The notes: generated by a model not told the origin, from the letters alone. A stretch of DNA of 64,000 nucleotides from Oscillospiraceae bacterium (GCA_028720105.1 JAQYLI010000017.1:124001-188000), one strand, 5' to 3'. Counted from the stretch's first letter, positions 34,625 through 43,090 are shown. A program made the numbers and translations.

Positions 34625-35371
34625 TTAAAATTTGCCGCTGGAATGACCGCCGCCTCCGCCGCTGCTGCTTGTGTCGGAAGCCCGCTTAGTCCTTGTTACC
34701 TGAGAATAGAGGAAAATGTCACGGGAATTTGTAAGCTTGAAGCTGCCCTGACGGATATAGTTATTCGCCATAGTTTCGGCACGTGTGGTTTTCATACCGC
34801 TCTTCATAACAAGCACCGTAATAAGACCTATCAGAAGACCGCAGCCTATGCCTATAGGTATAGCATAAGAAGGCTCCTCGTTGGGACCGTACTCCTCAAC
34901 ATACTCTATTTCCGAAAGGACCTTGTCGGCATACCTGTCAAAAGCGTCGTAATATCTACCGTCCGACAGATAGGGCTGCAGATCCTCAGCCATATCATCT
35001 GTAAGGGACTGTATCATTATTTCATCGTACATTCTGCCGAAAGAATAAATGTCATAATCTCGGTATTCCATAGAAACCATATAGATTATACCGCTGCCGT
35101 CAATGCCTGCATCAAGCTCAGAGCGCAGATACTCGGTAAATTCTTCGGCGTCCATACCGTCCATACTGTCGGTTGTATAAACGATAACGTCCTGACCGTA
35201 TGTAACGGCAATGTCTGTAAGCTTATCTTCAAGAGCGGTTTCCTCACTGTCCGACAGGAGATCGCCGTAATCATATACCTTGTATTCACTTTCCGCAGAA
35301 GCATTTATTCCCCCCGCAAGCAAAGCCGCAGAGCAGGCAAGAGCGCAGAAAGTCCCAAAAATCTTCTTCAT
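34625..35371 (-). CDS. TPM-domain secreted or membrane-anchored protein
   Basis: A 248-residue protein. A signal peptide (about 1-25) precedes a TPM domain (PF04536; VYDYGDLLSDSEETALEDKL, VIVYTTDSMDG, SGIIYMVSMEYRDYDIYSFG). One helix near 180-200 (IPIGIGCGLLIGLITVLVM) and a cytoplasmic basic tail follow, ending in the Gly/Ser-rich GGGGGHSSGKF. TPM proteins occur beside zinc-ribbon and other envelope genes; their role is poorly known. I use ATG 35371, ten bases from AAAGGAGG; a 16-codon extension overlaps the preceding small gene. Confidence 0.85.
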   Translation of the reverse strand: MKKIFGTFCALACSAALLAGGINASAESEYKVYDYGDLLSDSEETALEDKLTDIAVTYGQDVIVYTTDSMDGMDAEEFTEYLRSELDAGIDGSGIIYMVSMEYRDYDIYSFGRMYDEIMIQSLTDDMAEDLQPYLSDGRYYDAFDRYADKVLSEIEYVEEYGPNEEPSYAIPIGIGCGLLIGLITVLVMKSGMKTTRAETMANNYIRQGSFKLTNSRDIFLYSQVTRTKRASDTSSSGGGGGHSSGKF

Positions 35372-35375
35372 AGGT

Positions 35376-35480
35376 TCATTCCTCCTTTTCGCCTGCTTTG
35401 TCAATTGCGTGAAGGACAAGGGACACCGCCGCCGATGTGATAAAAGAAACTAAAAACGCCGTAACAGCCTTTTTAAACAT
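35376..35480 (-). CDS. 34-residue membrane peptide
   Basis: Short gene: MFKKAVTAFLVSFITSAAVS, then LVLHAIDKAGEKEE. One helix (about 5-24) with a positive N-terminus and a charged C-terminus. It has a strong AAGGAGGGG site nine bases before ATG 35480, starts 17 bases after the zinc-ribbon gene, and ends five bases before the TPM gene. The tight fit and RBS favour a real gene, perhaps an accessory subunit of its neighbours. Confidence 0.6.
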   Translation of the reverse strand: MFKKAVTAFLVSFITSAAVSLVLHAIDKAGEKEE

Positions 35481-35497
35481 AAGTGTACCCCTCCTTA

Positions 35498-36565
35498 TCA
35501 TACGCCGAGAAATCCGAGAATTATCGCCAGCAGTACAGCGGAAACCGCCGATATTGCCGCAAACATTCCCCAGAACCTCGCCCACGAGATAGGCAGCTCG
35601 CCCACAAATCTTCCCGTCTGACCGTTCATAGCAAAGGTATAAAGCTTTCCGTCATACTTTGCGGTCATAAGCCACATAGGCATAAGAGCATAATGTATCT
35701 GTCCGTTTTCAAGGGATATGTTGGAATTTTCCACCATAACGCCCGTATATGTATCAGCAGTCTCCCTGAAAGCAAACTCAACGCTTTCCTTTATGCGTTC
35801 GTCTGCTCTGGGGCGGCTGTCCTCTGCGGAAACATCGTATTTGTCCGCAAGATATCCCGAAAGATAGGCAGGGTTAAATGCAGTGGCACCCGAGGGGTCA
35901 AAAGGCTCTATTGCCTCGGTTATCTCCTTCTGGAGCTTTGAGGTGCCGTCCACGGGAACGTGGTCAAATTCCATTGAGCCGTCTCTTACCAGCATATAGT
36001 GATCCGTTCTTGTAACGTCGTAATCCCCCTCAGTCCAGCAGGAAACTCTGTTGGCTCTGAAACGATAATGCGCCTTTGCGCCGCAGTCGAAGAGCCAGTA
36101 GGGAACGTACATACCCTGAACGCTTTCAATGCGGTGGGAGGACATAAAGTTTCCGGGGAGCAATGGGCGCTTTTTGCAGAACTCCTTGAACTGCGCGATA
36201 GCTTTATCCTTATCCACCTTAAAGGGGATAACATAATCGGGCTTCAGCATACCGTCAAACTTGTCGTTTACCACAAAGGGGCTGTCGCAGTAGGGGCAGG
36301 TGGTGGCGCCGAGACTTCTGTCGCCTGTTATCTCTGCGCCGCAGGAACCGCAGGTGTAGGTGCAGATATCGCCTTCAAGACCCACGGTAGTTTCCGAAAC
36401 AGTGCTCCAGTTCATATCGTCGGAGGACTGCTCGTTTCGTGAAAGCTCGCTTACAGCCTCCACATCAAGCTCGGTGCCGCAGTATTCGCAGGCCATTTTC
36501 TGGGCTTCGGAAGAGAAAGTCAGTTCCGCTCCGCAGCAGGGGCATTTGAATGCAGTTACGCTCAT
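35498..36565 (-). CDS. TFIIB-type zinc-ribbon membrane protein
   Basis: A 355-residue protein. Two zinc ribbons lie at the N-terminus: CPCCGAEL with CEYCGTEL (about 8-31) and CGSCGAEI with CPYCDSPF (about 71-97). A beta-rich middle with MYVPYWLFDCGAKAHY and SWARFWGM follows, and one C-terminal helix (AAISAVSAVLLAIILGFLGV). This matches Clostridial proteins annotated as TFIIB-type zinc ribbon-containing. Function is unknown. It is the first gene of the probable unit running through ispD and ispF to the rubredoxin fusion, driven by the promoter at 36615-36643. Confidence 0.85.
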   Translation of the reverse strand: MSVTAFKCPCCGAELTFSSEAQKMACEYCGTELDVEAVSELSRNEQSSDDMNWSTVSETTVGLEGDICTYTCGSCGAEITGDRSLGATTCPYCDSPFVVNDKFDGMLKPDYVIPFKVDKDKAIAQFKEFCKKRPLLPGNFMSSHRIESVQGMYVPYWLFDCGAKAHYRFRANRVSCWTEGDYDVTRTDHYMLVRDGSMEFDHVPVDGTSKLQKEITEAIEPFDPSGATAFNPAYLSGYLADKYDVSAEDSRPRADERIKESVEFAFRETADTYTGVMVENSNISLENGQIHYALMPMWLMTAKYDGKLYTFAMNGQTGRFVGELPISWARFWGMFAAISAVSAVLLAIILGFLGV

Positions 36566-36614
36566 AGATACATTACCTCTTTTCTGAATAACAAAAGGAA
36601 ATTATTTCTTTTAT

Positions 36615-36643
36615 ATTTTATCATATTTTTTCAATTAAGTCAA
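36615..36643 (-). promoter_or_regulatory. Sigma-A promoter of the zinc-ribbon to rubredoxin unit
   Basis: TTGACT (36643-36638), 17 bases, TAAAAT (36620-36615) with TGA extending the -10. Start near 36608, leader about 45 bases. Confidence 0.75.
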
Positions 36644-36652
36644 CACAAATTC

Positions 36653-36837
36653 AGCCGAACTGCATTAAGTTCGGCTCAGCGTGTCGCTGAAGCCACCTCG
36701 CCTAAAAGACAGAAATGATTTTCTCGTTTTGTGGCTCGGTAACGTACATATTGAAGCCAAATCCTGCAATCAAATATTTTTTGCCTCAAGCTTTAAGCTT
36801 TTTCGACAAACTGAGCCGAACTGCATTAAGTTCGGCT
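36653..36837. repeat. Dispersed ~140-base element, copy A, flanked by identical hairpins
   Basis: The core 36676-36814 runs from TCAGCGTGTCGCTGAAGCC to CGACAAACTGA and is about 85-90 percent alike to copy B at 46761-46902. It is flanked on both sides by the same 24-base hairpin (36653-36676 and 36814-36837; stem AGCCGAACT/AGTTCGGCT). The inner sides of the two flanks can also pair with each other over 12 bases (AGTTCGGCTCAG with CTGAGCCGAACT). The right hairpin is followed by GTTTTGTTTATTT. Confidence 0.85.
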
Positions 36838-36844
36838 GTTTTGT

Positions 36845-37408
36845 TTATTTATCCTCCGAAACCGAAGAAAGCTGGGTTCCCGAAGTTCTGTCTCTCCTGA
36901 GCCTGCATACCGTCAGTCCTGCGGCAATTCCCAAAGCTGCGCCGCAAAGCACGTCCGTAGGGAAATGAACGCAGAAATAAAGCCTTGAAAAAGCTATAAG
37001 TATTGCTGTGGGAATGGCAAAGGCAGCCGCTTTCCTGCTGTACTTTGCCAGAATTGACGCCGATACGAATGAAGAGAATGAATGTCCCGAGGGGAAGGAA
37101 TATCCCGACGGCGGCGATATGGCAAGTATGATGCCGGGGTCTGCGATAAAGGGTCTGTCCCTTGCGATAAGCGGCTTCAGCAGCAGATTTCCCATTGCAA
37201 GGCAGATGAGCAGTCCTATTGCCATTGATACTCCCAGCCTGCGGTACTTTTTTGAGATAAGCAGCCCCAAAGTAAGGGATATCCAGATGATACCCCAGTT
37301 TCCCGCATAGGTAAACAGCTTCATTACAGCGTCCAAAAAGCCGCAGCTGAGATTTTCCCTTATAAATGCAAGAATGGCAAAGTCTATTTCGTAAAGCTTT
37401 TCAAGCAT
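36845..37408 (-). CDS. PAP2 family phosphatase
   Basis: Membrane phosphatase of 187 residues with about five helices. The three active-site motifs are present: KPLIARDRP, SGYSFPSGHS and SRLYFCVHFPTDV. Family members dephosphorylate lipid phosphates such as undecaprenyl pyrophosphate, an important wall carrier; that substrate is inferred. The ATG overlaps the esterase stop by one base (TAATG), so the pair is coupled. Confidence 0.92.
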   Translation of the reverse strand: MLEKLYEIDFAILAFIRENLSCGFLDAVMKLFTYAGNWGIIWISLTLGLLISKKYRRLGVSMAIGLLICLAMGNLLLKPLIARDRPFIADPGIILAISPPSGYSFPSGHSFSSFVSASILAKYSRKAAAFAIPTAILIAFSRLYFCVHFPTDVLCGAALGIAAGLTVCRLRRDRTSGTQLSSVSEDK

Positions 37409-38460
37409 TATAATATACCTCTGATATAATCAGCAAGCTCCTCCGCCATCTCCTTATGCTCCTGATAACGGGGGTGTCCCGGGGTAGCGGCTCCGTTTCG
37501 CTTAAAAAGCATATGATAAGCGGGAATGCCCTCTGCTTTAAGCTCGCATACCGCCTCGTCTATAGCTTTATCCCACTCGGGGTCGTGCATAAGCAGGGTG
37601 GTGAGGAAGATATACTTAGTATTATTGCCGTAATGAGCGTGGATATTCTTTACTATGCCCTTGTAGCCCTCTTTCCACCTTGTCCGTGTCTCTGTGTCGT
37701 AAATGTCGATATCGTCCTTGTCGGTAACGCCGTTGTGCTTGTCGTTCTGACCCAAGGCAAATACCGCAACATCGGGAGTATACCTTGAAAAATCCCATTT
37801 CGTCAGCTCGCCGCCCTCGGGGAAATAGCACAGCTTGTCATAAACCGACTCCATACCTATCATTTTTGGAGCGTGGAAATATCCCGTATCGTCAAAGACC
37901 GCAATTCCGCCCTGGGAAACGTTCTGTATCTGCGCTCCCAGAAGACGTGCAGTCTGCCAGGTGTAGCTCAGATAGGAGTTATCATATGCGCTGTCGTGGG
38001 AAGCAGGGTCGGAGCGTCCCACAAAATCATATGCCTCCGTAACCTCTCCTGCGGAAACGCTGTCTCCGTAAAATTCCAGCTTTAACGCAGGCTTTTCGGG
38101 GGGCGCGGTAAATTCACCGTCGCAGGAGAAGCTATCCAGCGAAAAGCTCAGATTTGCAGCGTGCATTTTGTAAAGTATAAGGGTATGCTCCGTATCGGGC
38201 TCAAGGGAATTTGCCAGCTGATATGTCATATATCTGCCGTTGTTTTCCCTGTTTAAAGGCACCTTTCCCATACGTCCGTCTATAACGTAGCCCAGAGACA
38301 CTGTGCCCCATACGATATCTGCCTTTATTTTTGCTGATATCTCCGTTCCCTTAAAGCGCACCTCCGCCGAGGACGAGGGAAAATAAAAATATGCCCCGTC
38401 TTCTTTCATATCAATTCTGCCGTAATAATTTATTTTTTCGCTTTTATATCCAAGCTCCAT
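37408..38460 (-). CDS. CE2-type SGNH acetylesterase (intracellular)
   Basis: A 350-residue esterase. An N-terminal beta-sandwich (about 1-125) precedes an SGNH fold with nucleophile Ser in LEFYGDSVSAGE, the oxyanion GQND and the C-terminal His in GHPRYQEH. This is the layout of carbohydrate esterase family 2, which removes acetyl groups from xylan or mannan. No signal peptide is seen, so it should act on imported oligosaccharides. I start at ATG 38460, behind GGAGGAAG. It is divergent from the GH9 gene and coupled to PAP2. Confidence 0.85.
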   Translation of the reverse strand: MELGYKSEKINYYGRIDMKEDGAYFYFPSSSAEVRFKGTEISAKIKADIVWGTVSLGYVIDGRMGKVPLNRENNGRYMTYQLANSLEPDTEHTLILYKMHAANLSFSLDSFSCDGEFTAPPEKPALKLEFYGDSVSAGEVTEAYDFVGRSDPASHDSAYDNSYLSYTWQTARLLGAQIQNVSQGGIAVFDDTGYFHAPKMIGMESVYDKLCYFPEGGELTKWDFSRYTPDVAVFALGQNDKHNGVTDKDDIDIYDTETRTRWKEGYKGIVKNIHAHYGNNTKYIFLTTLLMHDPEWDKAIDEAVCELKAEGIPAYHMLFKRNGAATPGHPRYQEHKEMAEELADYIRGIL

Positions 38461-38496
38461 TTTATCTTCCTCCAGCCTTGATCTAATATTATACAA

Positions 38497-38525
38497 ATTA
38501 TATCACAGTTCGTTTTTTATTGCAA
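38497..38525 (-). promoter_or_regulatory. Sigma-A promoter of the esterase-PAP2 unit
   Basis: TTGCAA (38525-38520), 17 bases, TATAAT (38502-38497) with TGA extending the -10. Two further TATAAT boxes (38587-38625) lie in the same divergent gap and could serve the GH9 gene, but without clear -35 boxes. Confidence 0.7.
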
Positions 38526-38668
38526 CCCGTTCAAGCAAATTTAAAAAAATAAAAAAAATAATACTTTATATTGGTCATAGGTATTGATATAATAGAATTT
38601 CAAAATAAGGTATAATTATAACATAGTAATATGCTTAAAATAAATATACGGCGCAGGGAGGCGATCAG

Positions 38669-40273
38669 ATGAAGGAACGCATTCAGGTAAATCACCTGGG
38701 ATATATGACGGGTATGCCTAAAAACGCCGTATGCAGAGTAACGGCAGGTGTTTTCTATCTTGTTGAAGCCGCCACGGGAGTCAGCGTTTACGCAGGACGT
38801 CTCACCTGCCCCTATTTCGACAGAGAGTCGGGAGATACGGTAAAGCTTGCGGATTTTTCCGATTTCAATACCTGCGGCTCATATTTTATCCGCGCAGGCT
38901 ACAGGCGGTCGGACGTTTTCGAGATATCCGCCGAGCCTTATAAAAATATACGAAAGACCGTTCTTGACGGTATATTTTCCAACCGCTGCGGCTATGACCT
39001 TTCGGGAGAGACCGAACGCTGCGGAAGCTATGCCCACAGGGAATGTCACACCGAGCCTGTAACAAAGCACGGCTCCTTTGCAGACGCCTCTGGAGGCTGG
39101 CACACAGGCGGCGGATATGCAAAAAGTCTCCGAAGCACCTGCCTTGCGGCGGCGGATATGCTTTATGCGCTGAAGCTTTTCGGAGAAAGCTTCAATGAGG
39201 AGGAACGGGAACTTATCGCAGACGAGTGCAGATGGGGTCTTGAGTGGCTCCTTAAAATGCAGGACAAGGACGGCGGTGTTTACGGCGGGATATCCGTATT
39301 CGGAGCCGATATGACTTCCCCCGAGGAGGATAACGGCGCATACTTCTTTACGGAGCAAAGCTGCTCTTCGGCACTGCTGTTCACAGCAGCGGTGGCTCTG
39401 GGAGCGAATTTCTTCTCCGAAATCGACAAGGCATTTTCCAAAAAGCTTCGTCAGGCAGCAGAACTCAGCTGGATAGCCGCCCTCAGAACAGAAGAATATG
39501 AAAACTACTGCCGCAGACTTGGCAGCACCTCGGAAAGCGGCGAGGATCTTAACGCCATTGAAAGCGAATTTATGTGGGCGATGTGCGAGATGTACTCCCT
39601 TACGGGCGAAAGCAGCTTTGAACAGATGATAATGGAAAAATATATCCTTTCTTCATTCTACGGCTTCGGATATTCCACCTGCGGCGGCTTTGCGGCGCTG
39701 TCCTATCTGATGAACAGCCGCACCCGTGACCGCTCCGCAGAAGCTTTTATCAGAAAGCGGCTCACCGACAGAGCCGACAGAATGGCAATAGCCGTAAATT
39801 CCAGCGGCTACCGCACCGCCAGAAGCGCAGGCGGCGGATATACCTACGGCAGCAATCTTGCTGTGCTTTCCGACTGCATGGACTTCATCACCGCCTATCT
39901 TATAAGCGGTGAGCAGGAATATCTTTCGGGAGCTTCCGACCAGTTCGGATATATTTTCGGAAAAAATCCTATGGGCATATCCTATGTTACAGGCTGCGGA
40001 AGCGAGTGCTGTCAGATGCCCTCTCACCTTATGAGCGCCTCTATGGAGAATGACCCTCCCGTTCCGGGAATGGTGGTAGGCGGCGCTAACATCGAGCGCA
40101 GCGACGAATACTCCAAGTGGCACATTGAAAAGGGCACTCCTGCAGCAAAATGCTATGCAGACAATACATACAGCTTGTCCTCAAACGAGCCTTCCGTACA
40201 TTTCTCGGCGCCCCTTATATTCATTTCCGCCTTTTTTGACAAGGTGGGTAGAAGCGCGCTGACGGGAAGATAA
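38669..40273 (+). CDS. GH9-family protein lacking the catalytic aspartates, cytoplasmic
   Basis: A 534-residue protein. The first 80 residues are the CelD_N-type Ig-like domain (IQVNHLGYMTGMPKNAV) and the rest an (alpha/alpha)6 GH9 barrel. The conserved GGWYDAGDYxKY region reads GGWHTGGGYAKS (W144-S152), so the two aspartates of DAGD, including the catalytic base, are Thr146 and Gly149. The acid Glu is kept (Glu507 in SSNEPSVHFSAPL). GKNPMGISYVTG is also kept. No signal peptide or dockerin is seen. It may be a pseudoenzyme, or use a shifted base on imported oligosaccharides. RBS GGGAGG. Divergent from the CE2 esterase. Confidence 0.85.
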   Translation: MKERIQVNHLGYMTGMPKNAVCRVTAGVFYLVEAATGVSVYAGRLTCPYFDRESGDTVKLADFSDFNTCGSYFIRAGYRRSDVFEISAEPYKNIRKTVLDGIFSNRCGYDLSGETERCGSYAHRECHTEPVTKHGSFADASGGWHTGGGYAKSLRSTCLAAADMLYALKLFGESFNEEERELIADECRWGLEWLLKMQDKDGGVYGGISVFGADMTSPEEDNGAYFFTEQSCSSALLFTAAVALGANFFSEIDKAFSKKLRQAAELSWIAALRTEEYENYCRRLGSTSESGEDLNAIESEFMWAMCEMYSLTGESSFEQMIMEKYILSSFYGFGYSTCGGFAALSYLMNSRTRDRSAEAFIRKRLTDRADRMAIAVNSSGYRTARSAGGGYTYGSNLAVLSDCMDFITAYLISGEQEYLSGASDQFGYIFGKNPMGISYVTGCGSECCQMPSHLMSASMENDPPVPGMVVGGANIERSDEYSKWHIEKGTPAAKCYADNTYSLSSNEPSVHFSAPLIFISAFFDKVGRSALTGR

Positions 40274-40502
40274 GTATAATGCTGTCGGATTTGTATGCAG
40301 GTTGGTCAAAGATTAGTATAATTCAAGTGTATGTAAAAAAAGTAATGGAGTATAATAGTAAATAATTCTTGAATTCTAAAACAGCTATTAGGAATAGTCT
40401 GTCTATTAAATTCTTTCAGTAAGTTTACACGACCGCTAATCGGCGCTTTATTTACTTCATATTCTAAAGGGGTAAGATAATTCACAAATTTAGGAGATTG
40501 AC

Positions 40503-41582
40503 ATGAAACAACAGCGTAATGGGTTAATTGATTTTTATAGGTTTATATTTGCATTGATTATAGTCATTCATCACGCTATGTGGCTAGATGGCAGATATGT
40601 TGGCGATATAGAGAATAAAGTGTTTTTCAGAGGCGGATATTCAGCGGTAGAGTTTTTCTTCATTTTATCCGGATTTTTGTTATCTAAAAAAGCTTATGAC
40701 AATCAAATGGATGATAGAATAGGAGAAAAAACATGGAATGAAATTTTTAAAAGGATAAAAACAATGTATCCGGCTTTTATCATTGCTTATGTTATTGCTT
40801 TTTCTCTTAAATATTATTTTAATGGCGGTAATCTTCTCGGAATGATCTCATCATCAGTAGGCGAATTGACATTATTATTAGGAGCCGGATTTTCATTTGG
40901 TGATGTGATTATTGGTCCAATTTGGTATTTTTCTGATTTACTAATATCAATTTTATTGCTGTTCCCTTTAATGAAAAAATATAAAAAGACATTTTCTACA
41001 ATAATAGCTCCTATAATAGTTATTTTGGGATATGGTTATTTAGCTATGTCATTTAAGCATTTGGCAATTACTATAGATCAATTAGGTATTATCTGCGGAG
41101 GCATATTAAGAGGCTGCTGTGGAGTCGCATTAGGAAATGTGATATTTTATTTGTCATTAAAAGATAGAATTGATTTTACTAAGTTTGGAAAAATAGTTTT
41201 AAAGCTATTTGAGATCACTTGTTTTATATTAGTTATTTTCTTTATGAATAAACACAGTGGTGATTATTTTGACTTTATTGAAATAATGCTATTTGCAATA
41301 ATAATTTTGCTGGCATTTAAATATGATTATAATAACAAAATATTTAATAATAAAATTACGAGTGTTTTAGGAGAGTACAGCGCTATTCTATATGTAGTGC
41401 ATTATTCTTTAATACAAATACCTAAACGTATATGGCCTGAAACCTGGGAAATGGAATACGTTATGTGGATCGTAATGACAAATGTTGTATCAGTTATTGT
41501 ATTTCTATTCATTAAGTTTGTTTTTCCTAAAATCCACAAAGCAATCAAAAGATTATTGGTACTAGATGTTGATACTAAGTAA
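40503..41582 (+). CDS. Acyltransferase_3 family membrane O-acyltransferase, A+T-rich
   Basis: A 359-residue polytopic enzyme of the Acyltransferase_3 family (PF01757). It has LIDFYRFIFALIIVIHHAMW with the conserved His in the first helix, FRGGYSAVEFFFILSGFLLS, and about ten helices. Such enzymes O-acetylate surface polysaccharides or peptidoglycan. RBS TAGGAGATTG. Base composition is far lower in G+C than its neighbours (11 G+C in 60 at 41281-41340 against 36 in 60 at 39001-39060), and codons favour A/T endings. This suggests recent acquisition. The 229 bases before it are also A+T-rich and hold two TATAAT-like boxes but no convincing promoter. Confidence 0.9.
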   Translation: MKQQRNGLIDFYRFIFALIIVIHHAMWLDGRYVGDIENKVFFRGGYSAVEFFFILSGFLLSKKAYDNQMDDRIGEKTWNEIFKRIKTMYPAFIIAYVIAFSLKYYFNGGNLLGMISSSVGELTLLLGAGFSFGDVIIGPIWYFSDLLISILLLFPLMKKYKKTFSTIIAPIIVILGYGYLAMSFKHLAITIDQLGIICGGILRGCCGVALGNVIFYLSLKDRIDFTKFGKIVLKLFEITCFILVIFFMNKHSGDYFDFIEIMLFAIIILLAFKYDYNNKIFNNKITSVLGEYSAILYVVHYSLIQIPKRIWPETWEMEYVMWIVMTNVVSVIVFLFIKFVFPKIHKAIKRLLVLDVDTK

Positions 41583-41630
41583 CAATTTTTAACGCTGTAA
41601 AAGCCTTCAAAAAATCAAAATTAACCAATT

Positions 41631-41661
41631 AGCCCCGTATTCCTTTTGGGAATACGGGGCT
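41631..41661. terminator. Hairpin after the acyltransferase gene
   Basis: A 13-base stem, AGCCCCGTATTCC with GGAATACGGGGCT, loop about five bases. The rightward tail is only TTTCGG. Probably terminates the acyltransferase transcript. Confidence 0.7.
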
Positions 41662-41672
41662 TTCGGTCACAC

Positions 41673-41710
41673 AAAAAAACGCCCTGCCGCACAAATGAGG
41701 CAGGACGTTT
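41673..41710 (-). terminator. Terminator of the 3D-domain gene
   Basis: AAACGCCCTGCC (41677-41688) pairs with GGCAGGACGTTT (41699-41710) with one mismatch. Leftward tail TTTTTTTGTG. It lies just past the stop at 41720. Confidence 0.85.
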
Positions 41711-41719
41711 GCGATTTTA

Positions 41720-42907
41720 TTATTTTAGCACGTATACATTAACAGGCTTGTTGCCCCACTGAATACAGTCGTCATACTCGTTCATAAAGAGGTCAACGAT
41801 AATGTGTCCCTTGCGTACAGAGTAGCCTGTGTCTGCGGCAATAGCGTAGCCGTAAACTTCACCGTCCTCGGCAACTATGTAAAGCTCGGAGCCGTACGGG
41901 ATAATGTCGGGGTCTACTGCCACATAGCCCTGGAATACCTCTTTGCCCGTAGACATAAGAGCGTCGGGGGCTGCGGTATATGCGCAGGCATTTCCCGTAA
42001 GTACGGTCACATACTCGGAAGGCACTCCGTTTTCATCAAATGTGAGCCACTCGGGAAGGTCAAGAAGCGATATAGCGTCATCTTGAGGAGCGGCTGTGCT
42101 TTCGTCCTCATCGTCAAGGGTGATATCCTCGGGGATATCGTCCTGCTCATCATCTGCGGAAACGTTCTCGCTTACGGGAGTCTCCGACTCGTCGGTCTCC
42201 TCGGAAGCAGAGCTTTCGTATACTATTATTACTTCGTCCTTAGCAGCTTCGGTCTCGGCGCTGTCCTCTGTTTCAAGGTCAAGCGCGGAGGAAAGTCCGC
42301 CGTTGTCCTCGTCTCCGCCTGCGGCTGAAATACGCGCGGAAACGCTTTCGGTGATCTCCTGCTCTTCTTCGGACTGCTCGTTCTCGTTGTCATCGGAATT
42401 TTCTGAGATATCTTCGGCAGCAGCTTCCTCAGTATCGGAAGTCTCTTCCTCAGTCTCAGCCTCTTCCTCGGAAGGAACGTCCTCCTCTGTCTCCTGTTCA
42501 GACATTTCGGAGATCATATCGTCCGTATCTGCGGAAGCATCGTCAGCGTTATCGTTCTCCGCTGTTTCTTCGGAGTCGGTATTGTATAATATAGCTTCGT
42601 TTACTTCTGCTTCTTCCTCACCTTCGGAGCTGTTCTCCCTGTCCTCTGAGGTCAGTCTTTCAATGTCATCAACGGAGAAATACTCCATATCGTGAGAATA
42701 TATTTTCTTCTCAGCCTTTTCAGTCGTTACAGTTTCCTCGGGGATAACGTCCGTTTCAAGGCTTACTGTGGATATATCATCGGTATTTACGCCGCCTATG
42801 ACCGCAAGCGCCGCGATACCTGCAGTAACAGCTCCTGCCGCCATACAGCCTCTTATTCCCGAAAGCCTGAGCTTGTCGGAAAATATCTGCCTGATCTTGT
42901 TCATCAT
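41720..42907 (-). CDS. 3D-domain cell-wall protein with long acidic linker
   Basis: A 395-residue exported protein. A basic N-terminus and helix (about 15-42; GCMAAGAVTAGIAALAVIGG) act as signal or anchor. About residues 55-285 are an extremely acidic Glu/Asp/Ser/Thr linker. The C-terminal 100 residues are a 3D domain, with the three conserved aspartates in VAVDPDIIPYG, IAADTG and IIVDLFM. The 3D domain is the lytic-transglycosylase-like fold of YabE/RpfB-type wall-remodelling proteins. RBS AGGGAGA. It has a perfect-consensus promoter with a WalR-like site in the leader, shared in style with the M23 peptidase gene. Confidence 0.85.
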   Translation of the reverse strand: MMNKIRQIFSDKLRLSGIRGCMAAGAVTAGIAALAVIGGVNTDDISTVSLETDVIPEETVTTEKAEKKIYSHDMEYFSVDDIERLTSEDRENSSEGEEEAEVNEAILYNTDSEETAENDNADDASADTDDMISEMSEQETEEDVPSEEEAETEEETSDTEEAAAEDISENSDDNENEQSEEEQEITESVSARISAAGGDEDNGGLSSALDLETEDSAETEAAKDEVIIVYESSASEETDESETPVSENVSADDEQDDIPEDITLDDEDESTAAPQDDAISLLDLPEWLTFDENGVPSEYVTVLTGNACAYTAAPDALMSTGKEVFQGYVAVDPDIIPYGSELYIVAEDGEVYGYAIAADTGYSVRKGHIIVDLFMNEYDDCIQWGNKPVNVYVLK

Positions 42908-43055
42908 AAAAAAATCTCCCTGACGGCTTACTTTTTATAAAATGCGTCTGCCGTCGTTTCTTGTATTACCACCTTTATACTTTGCCGAATAATACGGAAA
43001 GTTTAACCATACTTCCGATTTTCCCTGCCGTATCACCCTTAAATTATTTCAAAAG

Positions 43056-43072
43056 GTTTCAAAACGGTTACA
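43056..43072 (-). promoter_or_regulatory. WalR-like site in the 3D-gene leader
   Basis: On the minus strand TGTAAC-N5-TGAAAC, then TGAAAT ten bases on, against the known WalR box TGTWAH-N5-TGTWAH; one mismatch in the second half. It begins about 12 bases after the expected transcription start. Confidence 0.45.
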
Positions 43073-43090
43073 AATCGGAATGTACTTGTA

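Noticed and set aside
42096-42695. Ser-rich 199-codon frame opposite the acidic linker of the 3D-domain protein
   Set aside because: Ser codons arise as complements of Glu/Asp codons; the 3D gene has promoter, RBS and terminator.
42908-43084. c-di-AMP (ydaO-type) riboswitch in the 3D-gene leader
   Set aside because: Considered because such wall genes often carry it, but the conserved ydaO core segments are absent.
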